From: CALJFL01 sp039964455
GTDB lineage: Bacteria > Pseudomonadota > Gammaproteobacteria > Pseudomonadales > Halieaceae
Assembly (NCBI GenBank): GCA_039964455.1
Contig: JBDVXK010000020.1
Location: 1 to 63,096 of the forward strand
DNA: 63,096 bases
Direction of reading: 5' to 3'
The notes beneath the pieces are model-generated. The model did not search any database, had not been told where the DNA came from, and saw nothing but the letters and a program-made list of their open reading frames with translations. This document shows, piece by piece, positions 6,677 through 15,447 of this stretch. The first letter of the stretch is position 1. The number at the start of each line of letters is the position of its first letter. The position numbers and the translations under genes were made by a program.

Positions 6677-8866
6677 ATGGCTCAGAAGCGTAAGTTGGCT
6701 GCAGTTCTGTTTTCTTTGGGGTGTTTACAGGCCGGTTCGGTCTGGGGTTTGGGCCTTGGGGAAATGACCCTTGAGTCGTTCCTTAACGAACCTCTCAAGG
6801 CAAAGGTAGACCTGCTCAATACAGGCGGACTGCATTCGGATGAGATCCGGGTGAGGTTGGCAACAGCCGAAGATTTCGACCGTATGGGCGTGGACCGCGC
6901 CTATTTTCTTACCGGTATCAAATTTGAAGTCAGCGTCGACAGTGATGGCCGCGGCGTCATTTTGGTGTCATCCGACGACCCGGTACTGGAACCGTATCTT
7001 GATTTGATTGTAGAGACGCGTTGGCCCTCGGGCCGGTTGCTGCGCGAATACACCGTACTGATCGACCCTCCCGCGTTTGATGACAGCAATCCCGTGGTCT
7101 CCGCTTCGGAGCGCGTATACGAGGTTGAAGGCATACCCGCCGAGCCTGCGAAAAAAAAACAGGACCCCGCCACCACTAGCGGCACCCGGGTAGACGTCAG
7201 GGATTCAGATCTCGCACCAGGCGAGATGCCGCAGCGCGACTTCAGCTCTGATACCAGTCCTTACCCACAGTCCGGTAGTCGTTACATGATCAAGCGTGAC
7301 GAAACCCTGTGGAACATCGCTCTGGCCGGCAAGCCGGAAAATGTCTCAGTGCACCAGGCAATGCTGGACATACAGCGTTTGAATCCGAATGCCTTTATCG
7401 ACGGCAACATCAACCGGATCAAGGCGGGTTACATCATTTATCTGCCTACCGAGGGCGATATCAGTTCCGACGACCTGTCCAGTGCCCTGGCAGAAGTGAA
7501 TCAGCAGAATGAAGATTGGCGCGCTGGTCGCGCCAGCGAGTCCTATGGCGGCGGACCAAAGTTAAGAATCTCCGTCGATGAAGACCTTGATAGCGGCAGT
7601 GATGATAGCGCGGGCGAGAGCAGTGGCGACCGTGATAGCGCTGCCGGCAGCAACACTTCAATGGAAGAGATGGATCGCGCCGCGCTGGAAAGTGGCGACC
7701 TGCAGGGGCAGGTGGATGCCATGTCTCAACAGGTTGAAACGCTGGAACGTATTGTCAGCGTAAAGGATGACCAGATTGCAGCACTACAGGCTGCATTGGA
7801 GGAAGCGCAATCCTCCGCGCAGGGCGCAGCCGAGAGTGCCGAGCCCGTAGACGGTGATATGGCCGCTATTGAAGAAATGCCTATCGATGCCGTTGCCACA
7901 GAGCCAGCGGCACAGCCTGCAGCGGAAGCCGAGCCGGTAGCAGCGCCCAAGCCTGCTCCCATGCCAACACCTGCGCCTGCGCCAAAGAAGGAAGAGAGTG
8001 GAGGGCTATTCGGGAACCTGCTTTATATAGGCGGTGGTTTGCTGCTGGCAATTCTCGCGGGATTGTTTTTCTGGCGTCGTAAAAATAAGGACACAGAGGT
8101 TGAAACTGTGGCCTCCGCAGCGGCAGCGCGGCCGCAGGCGCGAGACGCATTCGAAGGCGTACAGCTGAAGGAGCAGGAAGTAGAGCTTGCGCCAGCTGAT
8201 GTGCCGGCTCCCGAAAAAGTGGATGGCAAAGAGGAAGATGCCGACACCAATCGTGGCTACGGTGAAGAAAAATACGATGAATATGCCAGCGACGCCGAGA
8301 CCGGAGATGCACTAGCCGAGGCCGATATCTATATAGCCTATGGTCGTTATCCGCAGGCCGCAGACTTGCTAAAAACCGCTATTGGCAGCGAGCCGGGTAA
8401 CGCTGAGTACCGCCTCAAGCTGCTTGAACTGAGCCTGGAGATGGGTGAGCCCGGGGAAGCTGAGAAACAACTGTTTGAGTTGCAAAGCCTGGGCAATGCC
8501 GAGGCTTTGGCCAAGGCTGAGTCGTTGATGTCGGGCAGTGCAGAGCCCGCTGTTACCGAAGCTGCACTGGGAGAAACTGAGCAGCCGCTTGAAGCTGACT
8601 TTGGTGAGCTGGAGTTGGACGACGGCAGCGCCGATAGTGCTGCTGATGAGCTTGACCTGACCGAAGATTTCGGCAGCGAGTCCAACGGTGATGAAATGGT
8701 TTTTGCCGCCGAAGGGAACACCATGTCGACCAAACTGGACTTGGCCCGAGCCTATATGGATATGGGTGATGAAGACGGCGCCCGTCAGATACTCGATGAG
8801 GTCGCGGCTGACGGTGACGCAGAACAACAAGAGGAAGCCAGGTCACTGCTGGAACGACTTGGCTGA
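6677..8866 (+). CDS. fimV: FimV/HubP-type polar hub protein with LysM and TPR-like domains
   Basis: A 729-residue protein with FimV architecture: an N-terminal signal peptide (about 1-25), the conserved periplasmic segment starting 'GLGEMTLESFLNEPLKAKV', a LysM peptidoglycan-binding domain at about 202-257, a predicted coiled coil at about 342-380, a Pro/Ala-rich linker, one membrane helix at about 447-466 with an RRKNK stop-transfer, and an acidic cytoplasmic tail with TPR-like helices ending in the FimV C-terminal domain (about 685-729). FimV/HubP proteins organise the cell pole, pili and chemosensory components. Very acidic, low-complexity stretches are normal for the family. The 207-base upstream gap should hold its promoter. 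Confidence 0.92.
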   Translation: MAQKRKLAAVLFSLGCLQAGSVWGLGLGEMTLESFLNEPLKAKVDLLNTGGLHSDEIRVRLATAEDFDRMGVDRAYFLTGIKFEVSVDSDGRGVILVSSDDPVLEPYLDLIVETRWPSGRLLREYTVLIDPPAFDDSNPVVSASERVYEVEGIPAEPAKKKQDPATTSGTRVDVRDSDLAPGEMPQRDFSSDTSPYPQSGSRYMIKRDETLWNIALAGKPENVSVHQAMLDIQRLNPNAFIDGNINRIKAGYIIYLPTEGDISSDDLSSALAEVNQQNEDWRAGRASESYGGGPKLRISVDEDLDSGSDDSAGESSGDRDSAAGSNTSMEEMDRAALESGDLQGQVDAMSQQVETLERIVSVKDDQIAALQAALEEAQSSAQGAAESAEPVDGDMAAIEEMPIDAVATEPAAQPAAEAEPVAAPKPAPMPTPAPAPKKEESGGLFGNLLYIGGGLLLAILAGLFFWRRKNKDTEVETVASAAAARPQARDAFEGVQLKEQEVELAPADVPAPEKVDGKEEDADTNRGYGEEKYDEYASDAETGDALAEADIYIAYGRYPQAADLLKTAIGSEPGNAEYRLKLLELSLEMGEPGEAEKQLFELQSLGNAEALAKAESLMSGSAEPAVTEAALGETEQPLEADFGELELDDGSADSAADELDLTEDFGSESNGDEMVFAAEGNTMSTKLDLARAYMDMGDEDGARQILDEVAADGDAEQQEEARSLLERLG

Positions 8867-9698
8867 AGCACCCCCTCGCTTTTCACCTGACCCGCTGCCG
8901 CCTGGTAGTCGGGTCGCCTGCCGGATTGAGTATGACGGCAGTTTGTACAACGGTTGGCAAGCCCAGCCCCACCTGAACGTCACCACTGTTCAACAAACCC
9001 TGGAAGCCGCACTTGCGATAGTTGCCAATCAGCCCCTGCGTGTTCACTGTGCAGGCAGGACTGACACCGGCGTTCACGGTCTGGGGCAGATAATCCACTT
9101 TGATGACCCGGTAGGGCGTAGCTGCAAGAATTGGGTTATAGGCACCAACACCAATTTGCCTGCGTCGGTGCGGGTGCAGTGGGCACAAGCTGTCCCGGCT
9201 GATTTTCATGCGCGCTTTTCGGCATTGTCACGCAGATACCAATATGTAATTGCCAATACACCCGTACGGTCGGCACTGCTGTCGCGGCAGGTGAGCTGGC
9301 AGCGCCGTCCACTGGATGCAGAGCGCATGCACGAGGCAGCCCAGGCGCTGTTGGGTGAGCAGGACTTCTCAGCATTTCAGGCGGCAAGTTGCCAATCCCC
9401 GACGGCCATGCGCAATGTGCAGCAGGTGTCGGTCAGGCGTCGTGGTGAGCTTGTTATCATTGAGATTGAAGCCAATGCCTTCCTGCACCACATGGTGCGC
9501 AATATTGCCGGCTCGCTTATGGCGGTGGGCTACGGGCGGCACTCGCCGGAGTGGATAGCGAGGTTATTGCAGGGCCGCGACCGCACCGCGGCGGCGGATA
9601 CGGCATCGCCCGACGGCCTCTATCTGGTGGCTGTTAGTTATCCAGACTCCTATGATTTGCCTGCAGCGCCTACGGGGCCAATGATGCTGGCCATGTAA
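8859..9698 (+). CDS. truA: tRNA pseudouridine(38-40) synthase
   Basis: A roughly 279-residue TruA enzyme that makes pseudouridine at positions 38-40 of the tRNA anticodon arm. The catalytic aspartate lies in 'CAGRTDTGVHG' (D69 with this start), and the N-terminal strand 'CRIEYDGSLYNGWQ' and 'NAFLHHMVRNIAGSL' are both family hallmarks. No ATG or GTG lies between the fimV stop and the first conserved residue; TTG at 8859, overlapping the fimV stop codon, gives normal length, so I chose it with moderate confidence. Translational coupling to fimV is likely. The fimV-truA-trpF order matches Pseudomonas. Confidence 0.9.
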   Translation: MAEAPPRFSPDPLPPGSRVACRIEYDGSLYNGWQAQPHLNVTTVQQTLEAALAIVANQPLRVHCAGRTDTGVHGLGQIIHFDDPVGRSCKNWVIGTNTNLPASVRVQWAQAVPADFHARFSALSRRYQYVIANTPVRSALLSRQVSWQRRPLDAERMHEAAQALLGEQDFSAFQAASCQSPTAMRNVQQVSVRRRGELVIIEIEANAFLHHMVRNIAGSLMAVGYGRHSPEWIARLLQGRDRTAAADTASPDGLYLVAVSYPDSYDLPAAPTGPMMLAM

Positions 9699-9760
9699 AG
9701 ACAGTTGCAGCCCGATTCTGCTATCATTGCGCCTCTTTTTTCGGACCAGTAATCGAGCCA

Positions 9761-10405
9761 GTGGCTTACACGCGTATCAAAATTTGCGGTATCACCAGGC
9801 CGGAAGATGCGCAGGTAGCTGTCGCCAGTGGTGCAGACGCTATCGGTCTCGTCTTTTATGCCAAGAGCCCCCGGGCAGTCGATGCTGCAGCGGCCAGGGA
9901 AATCGTTGCCGATGTCGCCCCATTTGTGACGGTGGTAGCACTCTTTGTAGACGCCTCTGAAAATGCGATAGAGACAGTTTTAGCCTCGGTGCCAGTGGAC
10001 GTTATCCAGTTTCACGGCCAGGAAACCGCGACATATTGTGAACAATTTCAGCGTCCTTACCTCAAGGCATTGAGAGTTAAACCCGACCTTGATCTTGAAA
10101 GTGCAGTGTCACCGTATAAACGGGCGAGAGGTATTTTGCTGGACAGCTGGCAAGAGGGTGTACCTGGTGGCACAGGGAAAACCTTTGACTGGCAACTTGC
10201 ACAGCAGGAGATCGCGCGGCCTATGGTTCTTGCCGGCGGCCTGGATGCAGGAAACGTCGGTGCGGCCATTGAGCAACTACGCCCTGCTGGCGTCGATGTT
10301 AGTGGCGGGGTAGAGCAGTCGCCGGGGATCAAATGCCCGAAGCGTATCGCCGAGTTTATTCGTGCGGTGAGAACAACAGATTCAAGTAATAGTGGTAGGA
10401 AGTGA
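9761..10405 (+). CDS. trpF: Phosphoribosylanthranilate isomerase
   Basis: A 214-residue TIM-barrel enzyme that converts N-(5-phosphoribosyl)anthranilate to CdRP in tryptophan synthesis. The catalytic cysteine is C9 in 'IKICGITRPEDA'; the general-acid Asp lies in 'ILLDSWQ', and the phosphate-binding loops are 'LAGGLDAGNV' and 'VDVSGGVEQSPG'. It begins with GTG at 9761, giving the expected N-terminus. It heads a trpF-trpB-trpA cluster and its TGA overlaps the trpB start (TGATG). I saw no leader peptide with tandem Trp codons, so classical attenuation is not evident here. Confidence 0.95.
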   Translation: MAYTRIKICGITRPEDAQVAVASGADAIGLVFYAKSPRAVDAAAAREIVADVAPFVTVVALFVDASENAIETVLASVPVDVIQFHGQETATYCEQFQRPYLKALRVKPDLDLESAVSPYKRARGILLDSWQEGVPGGTGKTFDWQLAQQEIARPMVLAGGLDAGNVGAAIEQLRPAGVDVSGGVEQSPGIKCPKRIAEFIRAVRTTDSSNSGRK

Positions 10406-11625
10406 TGACGACAGATATGAACAGCGAGCTTTTTTCAACAGTGCCGGATGCCGATGGGCGATTTGGTGTGTATGGCGGAAAATTCGTTGCCGAGACCTTG
10501 ATGGCAGCTCTGGCGGAGCTGGAGAGCCTGTATAAGAAGATGGCGCAGGACGAGGACTTTCAGCGCGAGTTGGACGAGGATCTCGCGCACTATGTAGGCA
10601 GGCCATCGCCGTTGTACGAGGCCAAGCGTTGGTCTGACCAGGTGGGCGGCGCAAGAATTTACCTCAAGAGGGAAGACCTCAACCACACCGGTGCGCACAA
10701 GGTGAATAACACCGTGGGGCAGGCCTTGTTAGCCAAGCACATGGGTAAGCGTCGGGTGATCGCCGAGACCGGTGCCGGTCAGCATGGTGTTGCTACAGCT
10801 ACTATCGCAGCGCGCCTGGATCTGGAGTGCCACGTGTTCATGGGTGAAGAGGATATTCGCCGGCAGGCTCTCAATGTCTATCGCATGAAATTGCTGGGCG
10901 CTACCGTGGTGCCAGTGACTTCCGGTTCGCGCACGCTGAAAGATGCCATGAACGAGGCGATGCGTGATTGGGTGACCAATGTCGATGACACCTTTTACAT
11001 CATAGGCACCGTTGCCGGGCCACACCCTTACCCCATGCTAGTGCGTGACTTCCAGGCAGTAATAGGTCGTGAGGCGCGGGCGCAGGCGTTGGCTCAAACG
11101 GGTCGACTTCCCGATGCGCTGGTGGCCTGTGTGGGCGGCGGTTCCAATGCAATCGGTTTATTTCATCCATTCCTGAGTGACGAGAGCGTGGCGATGTATG
11201 GTGTTGAGGCAGGCGGCCACGGGGTTGCCACAAGCCAGCACGCCGCACCGCTGACCGCCGGTACGCCTGGCGTATTACACGGTAATCGAACGTACCTGAT
11301 GCAGGACGCCGATGGTCAGATAATGCATACACACTCCGTGTCGGCCGGTCTGGATTACCCTGGCGTTGGTCCCGAACACTCCTGGTTGAAGGATATTGGC
11401 CGAGTCAATTACGTAGTGGCCAACGATGATGAGGCCCTTGCTGCGTTTCATCACCTTACCCGGGTGGAAGGCATCATGCCGGCGCTCGAGTCGGCGCATG
11501 CACTGGCCTATGCGGGGAAACTGGCGGCCGAGATGTCGCCGGATCAAACCATTGTTGTCAATCTGTCGGGTAGGGGAGACAAGGATATTCATACCGTCGC
11601 CCAGATCGACGGCCTGGAAATGTGA
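10405..11625 (+). CDS. trpB: Tryptophan synthase beta chain
   Basis: A 406-residue PLP enzyme that joins indole and serine. The Schiff-base lysine is K99 in 'EDLNHTGAHKVNN', and the PLP phosphate loop is 'CVGGGSNAIG'. The C-terminal 'SGRGDKD' motif is also present. ATG 10405 overlaps the trpF stop and follows AGGA; ATG 10417 is an alternative. TrpA follows after 13 bases, so alpha and beta subunits of the channel complex are made together. Pseudomonas, from memory, keeps trpBA elsewhere with trpI; here they sit between trpF and accD. Confidence 0.97.
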   Translation: MTTDMNSELFSTVPDADGRFGVYGGKFVAETLMAALAELESLYKKMAQDEDFQRELDEDLAHYVGRPSPLYEAKRWSDQVGGARIYLKREDLNHTGAHKVNNTVGQALLAKHMGKRRVIAETGAGQHGVATATIAARLDLECHVFMGEEDIRRQALNVYRMKLLGATVVPVTSGSRTLKDAMNEAMRDWVTNVDDTFYIIGTVAGPHPYPMLVRDFQAVIGREARAQALAQTGRLPDALVACVGGGSNAIGLFHPFLSDESVAMYGVEAGGHGVATSQHAAPLTAGTPGVLHGNRTYLMQDADGQIMHTHSVSAGLDYPGVGPEHSWLKDIGRVNYVVANDDEALAAFHHLTRVEGIMPALESAHALAYAGKLAAEMSPDQTIVVNLSGRGDKDIHTVAQIDGLEM

Positions 11626-11638
11626 GGGGAGCAGAATA

Positions 11639-12460
11639 GTGAGTCGCATAGCTGGACGTTTCCAGTCCCTTGCCGAGCAGGGGCGCAAGGCCCTGGTACC
11701 TTATATTGTGGCCGGTGACCCGGGCATCGATAGCACGGTTCCCATGATGCATGAACTGGTTGCTGCCGGCGCTGACATCATAGAGTTGGGCGTACCATTT
11801 TCCGACCCGATGTCTGAGGGTCCGGTGATTCAGTTGGCCCATGAGCGAGCGCTGGCCAATGGCGTTCGCCTGCGCGACGTGCTGGCGATGGTGGCGCAAT
11901 TTCGAGAGCAGGACCAGGAAACACCCGTGTTGCTGATGGGGTACGCCAACCCGGTGGAACATATGGGCTACGCGGCCTTTGCTGATGCCGCCGCCGAAGT
12001 CGGCCTGGATGCCTTGCTCACAGTCGACATCCCGCCCGAGGAGGTGGATGCGGTCAACGCTGAATTGCGTCGCGTCGCCATGGATAATATTTTCCTGATT
12101 GCGCCTACCACACCCGATGAGCGTATCGGGGTGATAGCCGGGCAGGCCAGTGGCTTTATTTACTATGTGTCACTCAAGGGCGTGACCGGCGCCGGCAATA
12201 TCGATGCAGCAGATGTCTCGGCCAATATTGCCCGTATCCGCTCGCACACAGAGTTGCCGGTTGCGGTGGGCTTTGGAATCAAAGATGCCGCCTCAGCTAG
12301 CACTATTGCCGCCTTGGCTGACGGGGTGGTTGTGGGGAGTGCTCTGGTGAATCTTGTTGCCCAGCGTGTACAGGCGGGCGACAGCCCGGCGCAGGCGTCT
12401 CAGGCCGCGGCCCAACTGTTATCGGAAATTCGCCAGGGAATCGACAGCGACCCTTCCTAG
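11639..12460 (+). CDS. trpA: Tryptophan synthase alpha chain
   Basis: A 273-residue TIM barrel that cleaves indole-3-glycerol phosphate to indole, passed to TrpB. The catalytic E49 is in 'DIIELGVPFSDP'. The second catalytic position, Asp60 in the Salmonella enzyme ('PLADGP'), is Glu here ('PMSEGP'); numbering agrees because E49 falls at 49. The phosphate-binding loop 'AVGFGIKDA' is intact. GTG 11639 follows a GAGGGGAG ribosome-binding site and gives the standard N-terminus; the longer in-frame reading starts inside trpB. The Asp-to-Glu change is conservative and the protein is probably active. Confidence 0.95.
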   Translation: MSRIAGRFQSLAEQGRKALVPYIVAGDPGIDSTVPMMHELVAAGADIIELGVPFSDPMSEGPVIQLAHERALANGVRLRDVLAMVAQFREQDQETPVLLMGYANPVEHMGYAAFADAAAEVGLDALLTVDIPPEEVDAVNAELRRVAMDNIFLIAPTTPDERIGVIAGQASGFIYYVSLKGVTGAGNIDAADVSANIARIRSHTELPVAVGFGIKDAASASTIAALADGVVVGSALVNLVAQRVQAGDSPAQASQAAAQLLSEIRQGIDSDPS

Positions 12461-12477
12461 TGGCACTGGCCCGCGTT

Positions 12478-12483
12478 TATAAT
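12478..12483 (+). promoter_or_regulatory. Possible -10 element for accD
   Basis: A perfect TATAAT in the 47-base trpA-accD gap, which would start transcription about 18 bases before the accD ATG. No good -35 hexamer lies 16-18 bases upstream, so the promoter would be weak or need help. Confidence 0.35.
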
Positions 12484-12507
12484 GAGGGCAGCTGAGAGGG
12501 GATAGCC

Positions 12508-13440
12508 ATGAGCTGGATTGACAAGATCCTGCCCACCGGTGTGCGCAAGGAAGAGGGTCCACGACGGACCAGCGTGCCAGAGGGGCTTTGGAAAAAATGC
12601 GTTAAATGCGAGGCAGTACTGTATCGTCCTGACGTTGAACGCAATGACGATGTCTGTCCCAAGTGTGATCACCATATGCGCATCGGCGCTCGCCGACGCC
12701 TCGATAGTTTTCTCGACTCCGAAGACCGCGAAGAAGTGTTCACCGACATTGAGCCGGTGGACCGTTTGCGTTTCAAAGACAAGAAGCGGTATCGCGATCG
12801 GTTAACCGCGGCACAAAAAGCCACCGGCGAAAAAGATGCGCTGATAGCAATGCGCGGGTCTTTGCGTGGCTTGCCGCTTGTGTGTGTCGCCTTTGAGTTT
12901 GAATTTCACGGGGGCTCGATGGGCTACGCCGTTGGTGAAAAATTCACCCGGGCGGCTCAGCTGGCACTGGAAGAAGAAATTCCGCTTGTTTGTTTTTCCG
13001 CCTCTGGTGGCGCCAGGATGCAGGAAGCACTTATTTCGCTGATGCAAATGGCCAAAACCAGCGCGGTTATTGAACGCCTGAAAATGTCAGGTTTGCCCTA
13101 TATCTCGATAATGACTGACCCGATTTATGGTGGCGTGTCGGCCTCACTCGCATTGCTGGGCGACATTAATATTGCTGAGCCGGATGCCCGTGCGGGCTTT
13201 GCTGGCCCTAATATCATTGAACAGACAATCCGACAGCAATTACCCAAAGGGTTCCAGCGCAGTGAATTCCTGCTGGAGCACGGGGCCATCGACATGATTG
13301 TGCATCGCAACGACATGCGTAGCACGATTGCCCGCCTGCTATCCAAGATGACCGGTGTAGAGTTGCAGGAGGAAGAAGAGCGGCCCGTGGAGCTTGTTGA
13401 GGAGGAGCTTGAGCCCGCTCCCCCAGAAGGGGATGAATAA
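12508..13440 (+). CDS. accD: Acetyl-CoA carboxylase carboxyltransferase subunit beta
   Basis: A 310-residue beta subunit of the carboxyltransferase that moves CO2 from biotin to acetyl-CoA, the first step of fatty-acid synthesis. The N-terminal zinc ribbon is clear: C31, C34, C50 and C53. The crotonase-like core includes 'FSASGGARMQEALISLMQMAK' split across residues about 164-184 and 'DPIYGGVSASLALLGD'. The acidic C-terminal tail (EEEERPVELVEEELEP) is a common decoration. An AGAGGGGATAG ribosome-binding site precedes ATG 12508. Its last 8 bases overlap folC. Confidence 0.97.
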   Translation: MSWIDKILPTGVRKEEGPRRTSVPEGLWKKCVKCEAVLYRPDVERNDDVCPKCDHHMRIGARRRLDSFLDSEDREEVFTDIEPVDRLRFKDKKRYRDRLTAAQKATGEKDALIAMRGSLRGLPLVCVAFEFEFHGGSMGYAVGEKFTRAAQLALEEEIPLVCFSASGGARMQEALISLMQMAKTSAVIERLKMSGLPYISIMTDPIYGGVSASLALLGDINIAEPDARAGFAGPNIIEQTIRQQLPKGFQRSEFLLEHGAIDMIVHRNDMRSTIARLLSKMTGVELQEEEERPVELVEEELEPAPPEGDE

Positions 13441-14722
13441 GCCCACTCTGGATCAATGGCTGCAGCGACTAGAGCAACTGCATCCCGCCGAGATTGAGCT
13501 GGGGCTGCAACGCTGTGGCGAGGTTTCCAGACGCCTGGCTCTGTTGCCTGTGCCTTGCCCCGTTATGACCGTCGCAGGAACGAATGGTAAGGGGTCGACG
13601 GTAGCCGTGGCCGAGTCAGTGGCCCTGGCGTCAGGGGAGCGCACCGGATTATTTACGTCGCCGCACTTTTTGCGCTTCAACGAGAGGATAAGGGTTGGGG
13701 GGCAGGAGGCCACCGATAGCGAAATCATCGCCGCCTTTGAGCAGATTGATGCGGCTCGTAATGAAATTTCGCTGACCTACTTTGAGTTCGCTACGCTTGC
13801 CGCGCTGCTCATTTTTCGTGAGCGCGGCGTCAGTCTCGCCATACTGGAAGTGGGTTTAGGGGGGCGCCTGGATTCGGTCAATCTTGTGGATCCGGATGTC
13901 GCTGTAATTACCCGTATAGATCTGGATCATCAGGATTGGCTGGGTGACGACATTGACGTCATAGCCCGTGAAAAAGCGGGTATTCTGAGGGCGGGGCGGC
14001 CAGCTGTTATCGGTGCCCTTGCTCCGCCAACCGGTTTGTCCCGTGCCGTTTGTGATATCGGCGCCCAGGCTTTTTATTTGGGCGACAGCTTTGGTTTTGA
14101 GGCAAGTGATGAGCAGTTGGAGGTCAAGCTGCAGCAGGCTTCAGGTGAGCATTTGGTGTTGACGCTGCCGCAGGCGCTGCCTGTTCAGCCCGAGAACGCC
14201 TGTGCCGCCCTGCAGGCAATGGCGTTGTTGGGCCTAGACCTCGCTGCACTGGATGTTGCCGAAGCAGTGGCCTCAGTCGAGCTGGTGGGGCGACTACAGT
14301 GCGAGGTGGTGGAGGGCGTCGAGCTAATCCTCGATGTTGCGCACAACCCGGGGGCAGTTGATAAGTTGGTTGAGCATCTGGATGCAACACATTGTAATAA
14401 AAAGACAATAGCGGTTTTCTCGGCCATGAAAGACAAAGATATACATGGTATGATTGCGCGCAGTCTTGCAGCGTTTGATGCCTGGTTTCTCGCCGATCAG
14501 CCGGAGAATTCAAGGGCGGCGAAGGCGGCAGATGTTGCCGCGACATTGCATGAGCAGGGATGTGGCATGATCAGCGTCAGCAAGAACCTCCGCCAGGCTT
14601 ATCGGCGAGCCAGAAGCCTGTTGGGCGAAGGCGACAGACTGGTGGTGTTTGGCTCATTTCATACTGTGGCAGCCATATTGCCACTGATAGAAAAAGACCG
14701 TAGGAAAGAACAGCGTGGATAA
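13433..14722 (+). CDS. folC: Bifunctional folylpolyglutamate synthase / dihydrofolate synthase
   Basis: A 429-residue Mur-ligase-family enzyme that makes dihydrofolate and adds glutamates to folates. The P-loop 'VAGTNGKGSTVA' is at about residues 47-58; 'EVGLGGRLDSVN' and 'ITRIDLDHQDWLGD' carry the Mg/ATP ligands; the C-terminal ligase domain includes 'LDVAHNPGAVDKL'. ATG 13433 overlaps the accD stop by 8 bases and gives the standard N-terminus ('MNKPTLDQWL'). It overlaps the next gene by 8 bases. The accD-folC-dedD-cvpA-purF order is a conserved gammaproteobacterial string. Confidence 0.95.
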   Translation: MNKPTLDQWLQRLEQLHPAEIELGLQRCGEVSRRLALLPVPCPVMTVAGTNGKGSTVAVAESVALASGERTGLFTSPHFLRFNERIRVGGQEATDSEIIAAFEQIDAARNEISLTYFEFATLAALLIFRERGVSLAILEVGLGGRLDSVNLVDPDVAVITRIDLDHQDWLGDDIDVIAREKAGILRAGRPAVIGALAPPTGLSRAVCDIGAQAFYLGDSFGFEASDEQLEVKLQQASGEHLVLTLPQALPVQPENACAALQAMALLGLDLAALDVAEAVASVELVGRLQCEVVEGVELILDVAHNPGAVDKLVEHLDATHCNKKTIAVFSAMKDKDIHGMIARSLAAFDAWFLADQPENSRAAKAADVAATLHEQGCGMISVSKNLRQAYRRARSLLGEGDRLVVFGSFHTVAAILPLIEKDRRKEQRG

Positions 14723-15371
14723 TATTCTCAAGCAGCGGCTAATTGGCGCGCTGATCCTTTTGGCACTGGGTGTTGTGTTTTGGCCTATCATTTTTGTCGA
14801 GCCACAAGGGCCTGGCGGGCTGCCCGGTGCACGTATACCGCCACCACCCTTGGTTGATACCACGCCGATTGAACCCCCTGATACCGCCGGACTGCGCGAG
14901 GCGCCGCAGGTGGCTGCCCAGCGCGACGCGCGGGCAGAAGAGGCGGCGGCGATAGCTGAGATGGAGGCGTCCACCACCGAGCCGGAGCCGGAGCAGAACC
15001 CCGAACCCGACGTAGCGCCAGTGCCGGCAGAGGAGACCGTCAGCGAAGCAAGCCTGCAAGCAGAGGCAGAAGTGGCGCGAGCCACCCGCAAGGCGGCACC
15101 GGTAGCTCCCAAGTTGGACGCTCAGGGCGTGCCTGAGGCATGGATACTGCAGGTGGTGAGTGTCAGCAATAAAACCCGAGCGGAATCGATTCGTGATGGC
15201 CTTATCGCCGATGGGCACAAGGCCTACGTGAAGCCGATCAAGTCAGCTGACAGGACACTTTATCGGGTGTATATCGGCCCGAAGTTCGAACGAGCCCAGT
15301 TGGAGCGTATACAGGGGCAGGTGAACAGTCAGCTGGGCGTAAAATCAATGGTCGCCCGATATGTGCCTTGA
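14715..15371 (+). CDS. dedD: SPOR-domain septal protein, DedD-like
   Basis: A 218-residue inner-membrane protein: a short cytoplasmic start, one membrane helix at about residues 9-27, a long Pro/Glu/Ala-rich periplasmic linker, and a C-terminal SPOR domain from about 137 ('WILQVVSVSNKTRAESIRDG') to the end. SPOR domains bind denuded septal peptidoglycan; DedD helps cell constriction in E. coli. Start is GTG 14715, overlapping folC by 8 bases. The name rests on SPOR architecture plus position between folC and cvpA. Confidence 0.85.
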   Translation: MDNILKQRLIGALILLALGVVFWPIIFVEPQGPGGLPGARIPPPPLVDTTPIEPPDTAGLREAPQVAAQRDARAEEAAAIAEMEASTTEPEPEQNPEPDVAPVPAEETVSEASLQAEAEVARATRKAAPVAPKLDAQGVPEAWILQVVSVSNKTRAESIRDGLIADGHKAYVKPIKSADRTLYRVYIGPKFERAQLERIQGQVNSQLGVKSMVARYVP

Positions 15372-15447
15372 CCGAAATGACGGGATTGCACTTATCGTGC
15401 CGGCGGCGCTCTGTTAAACTCCAGCCACGCAATAACTGGAAAGCGTA

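Noticed and set aside
9700..9760. Trp attenuator or leader peptide before trpF
   Set aside because: No short frame with tandem Trp codons and no terminator/antiterminator stems visible in the 62-base gap.
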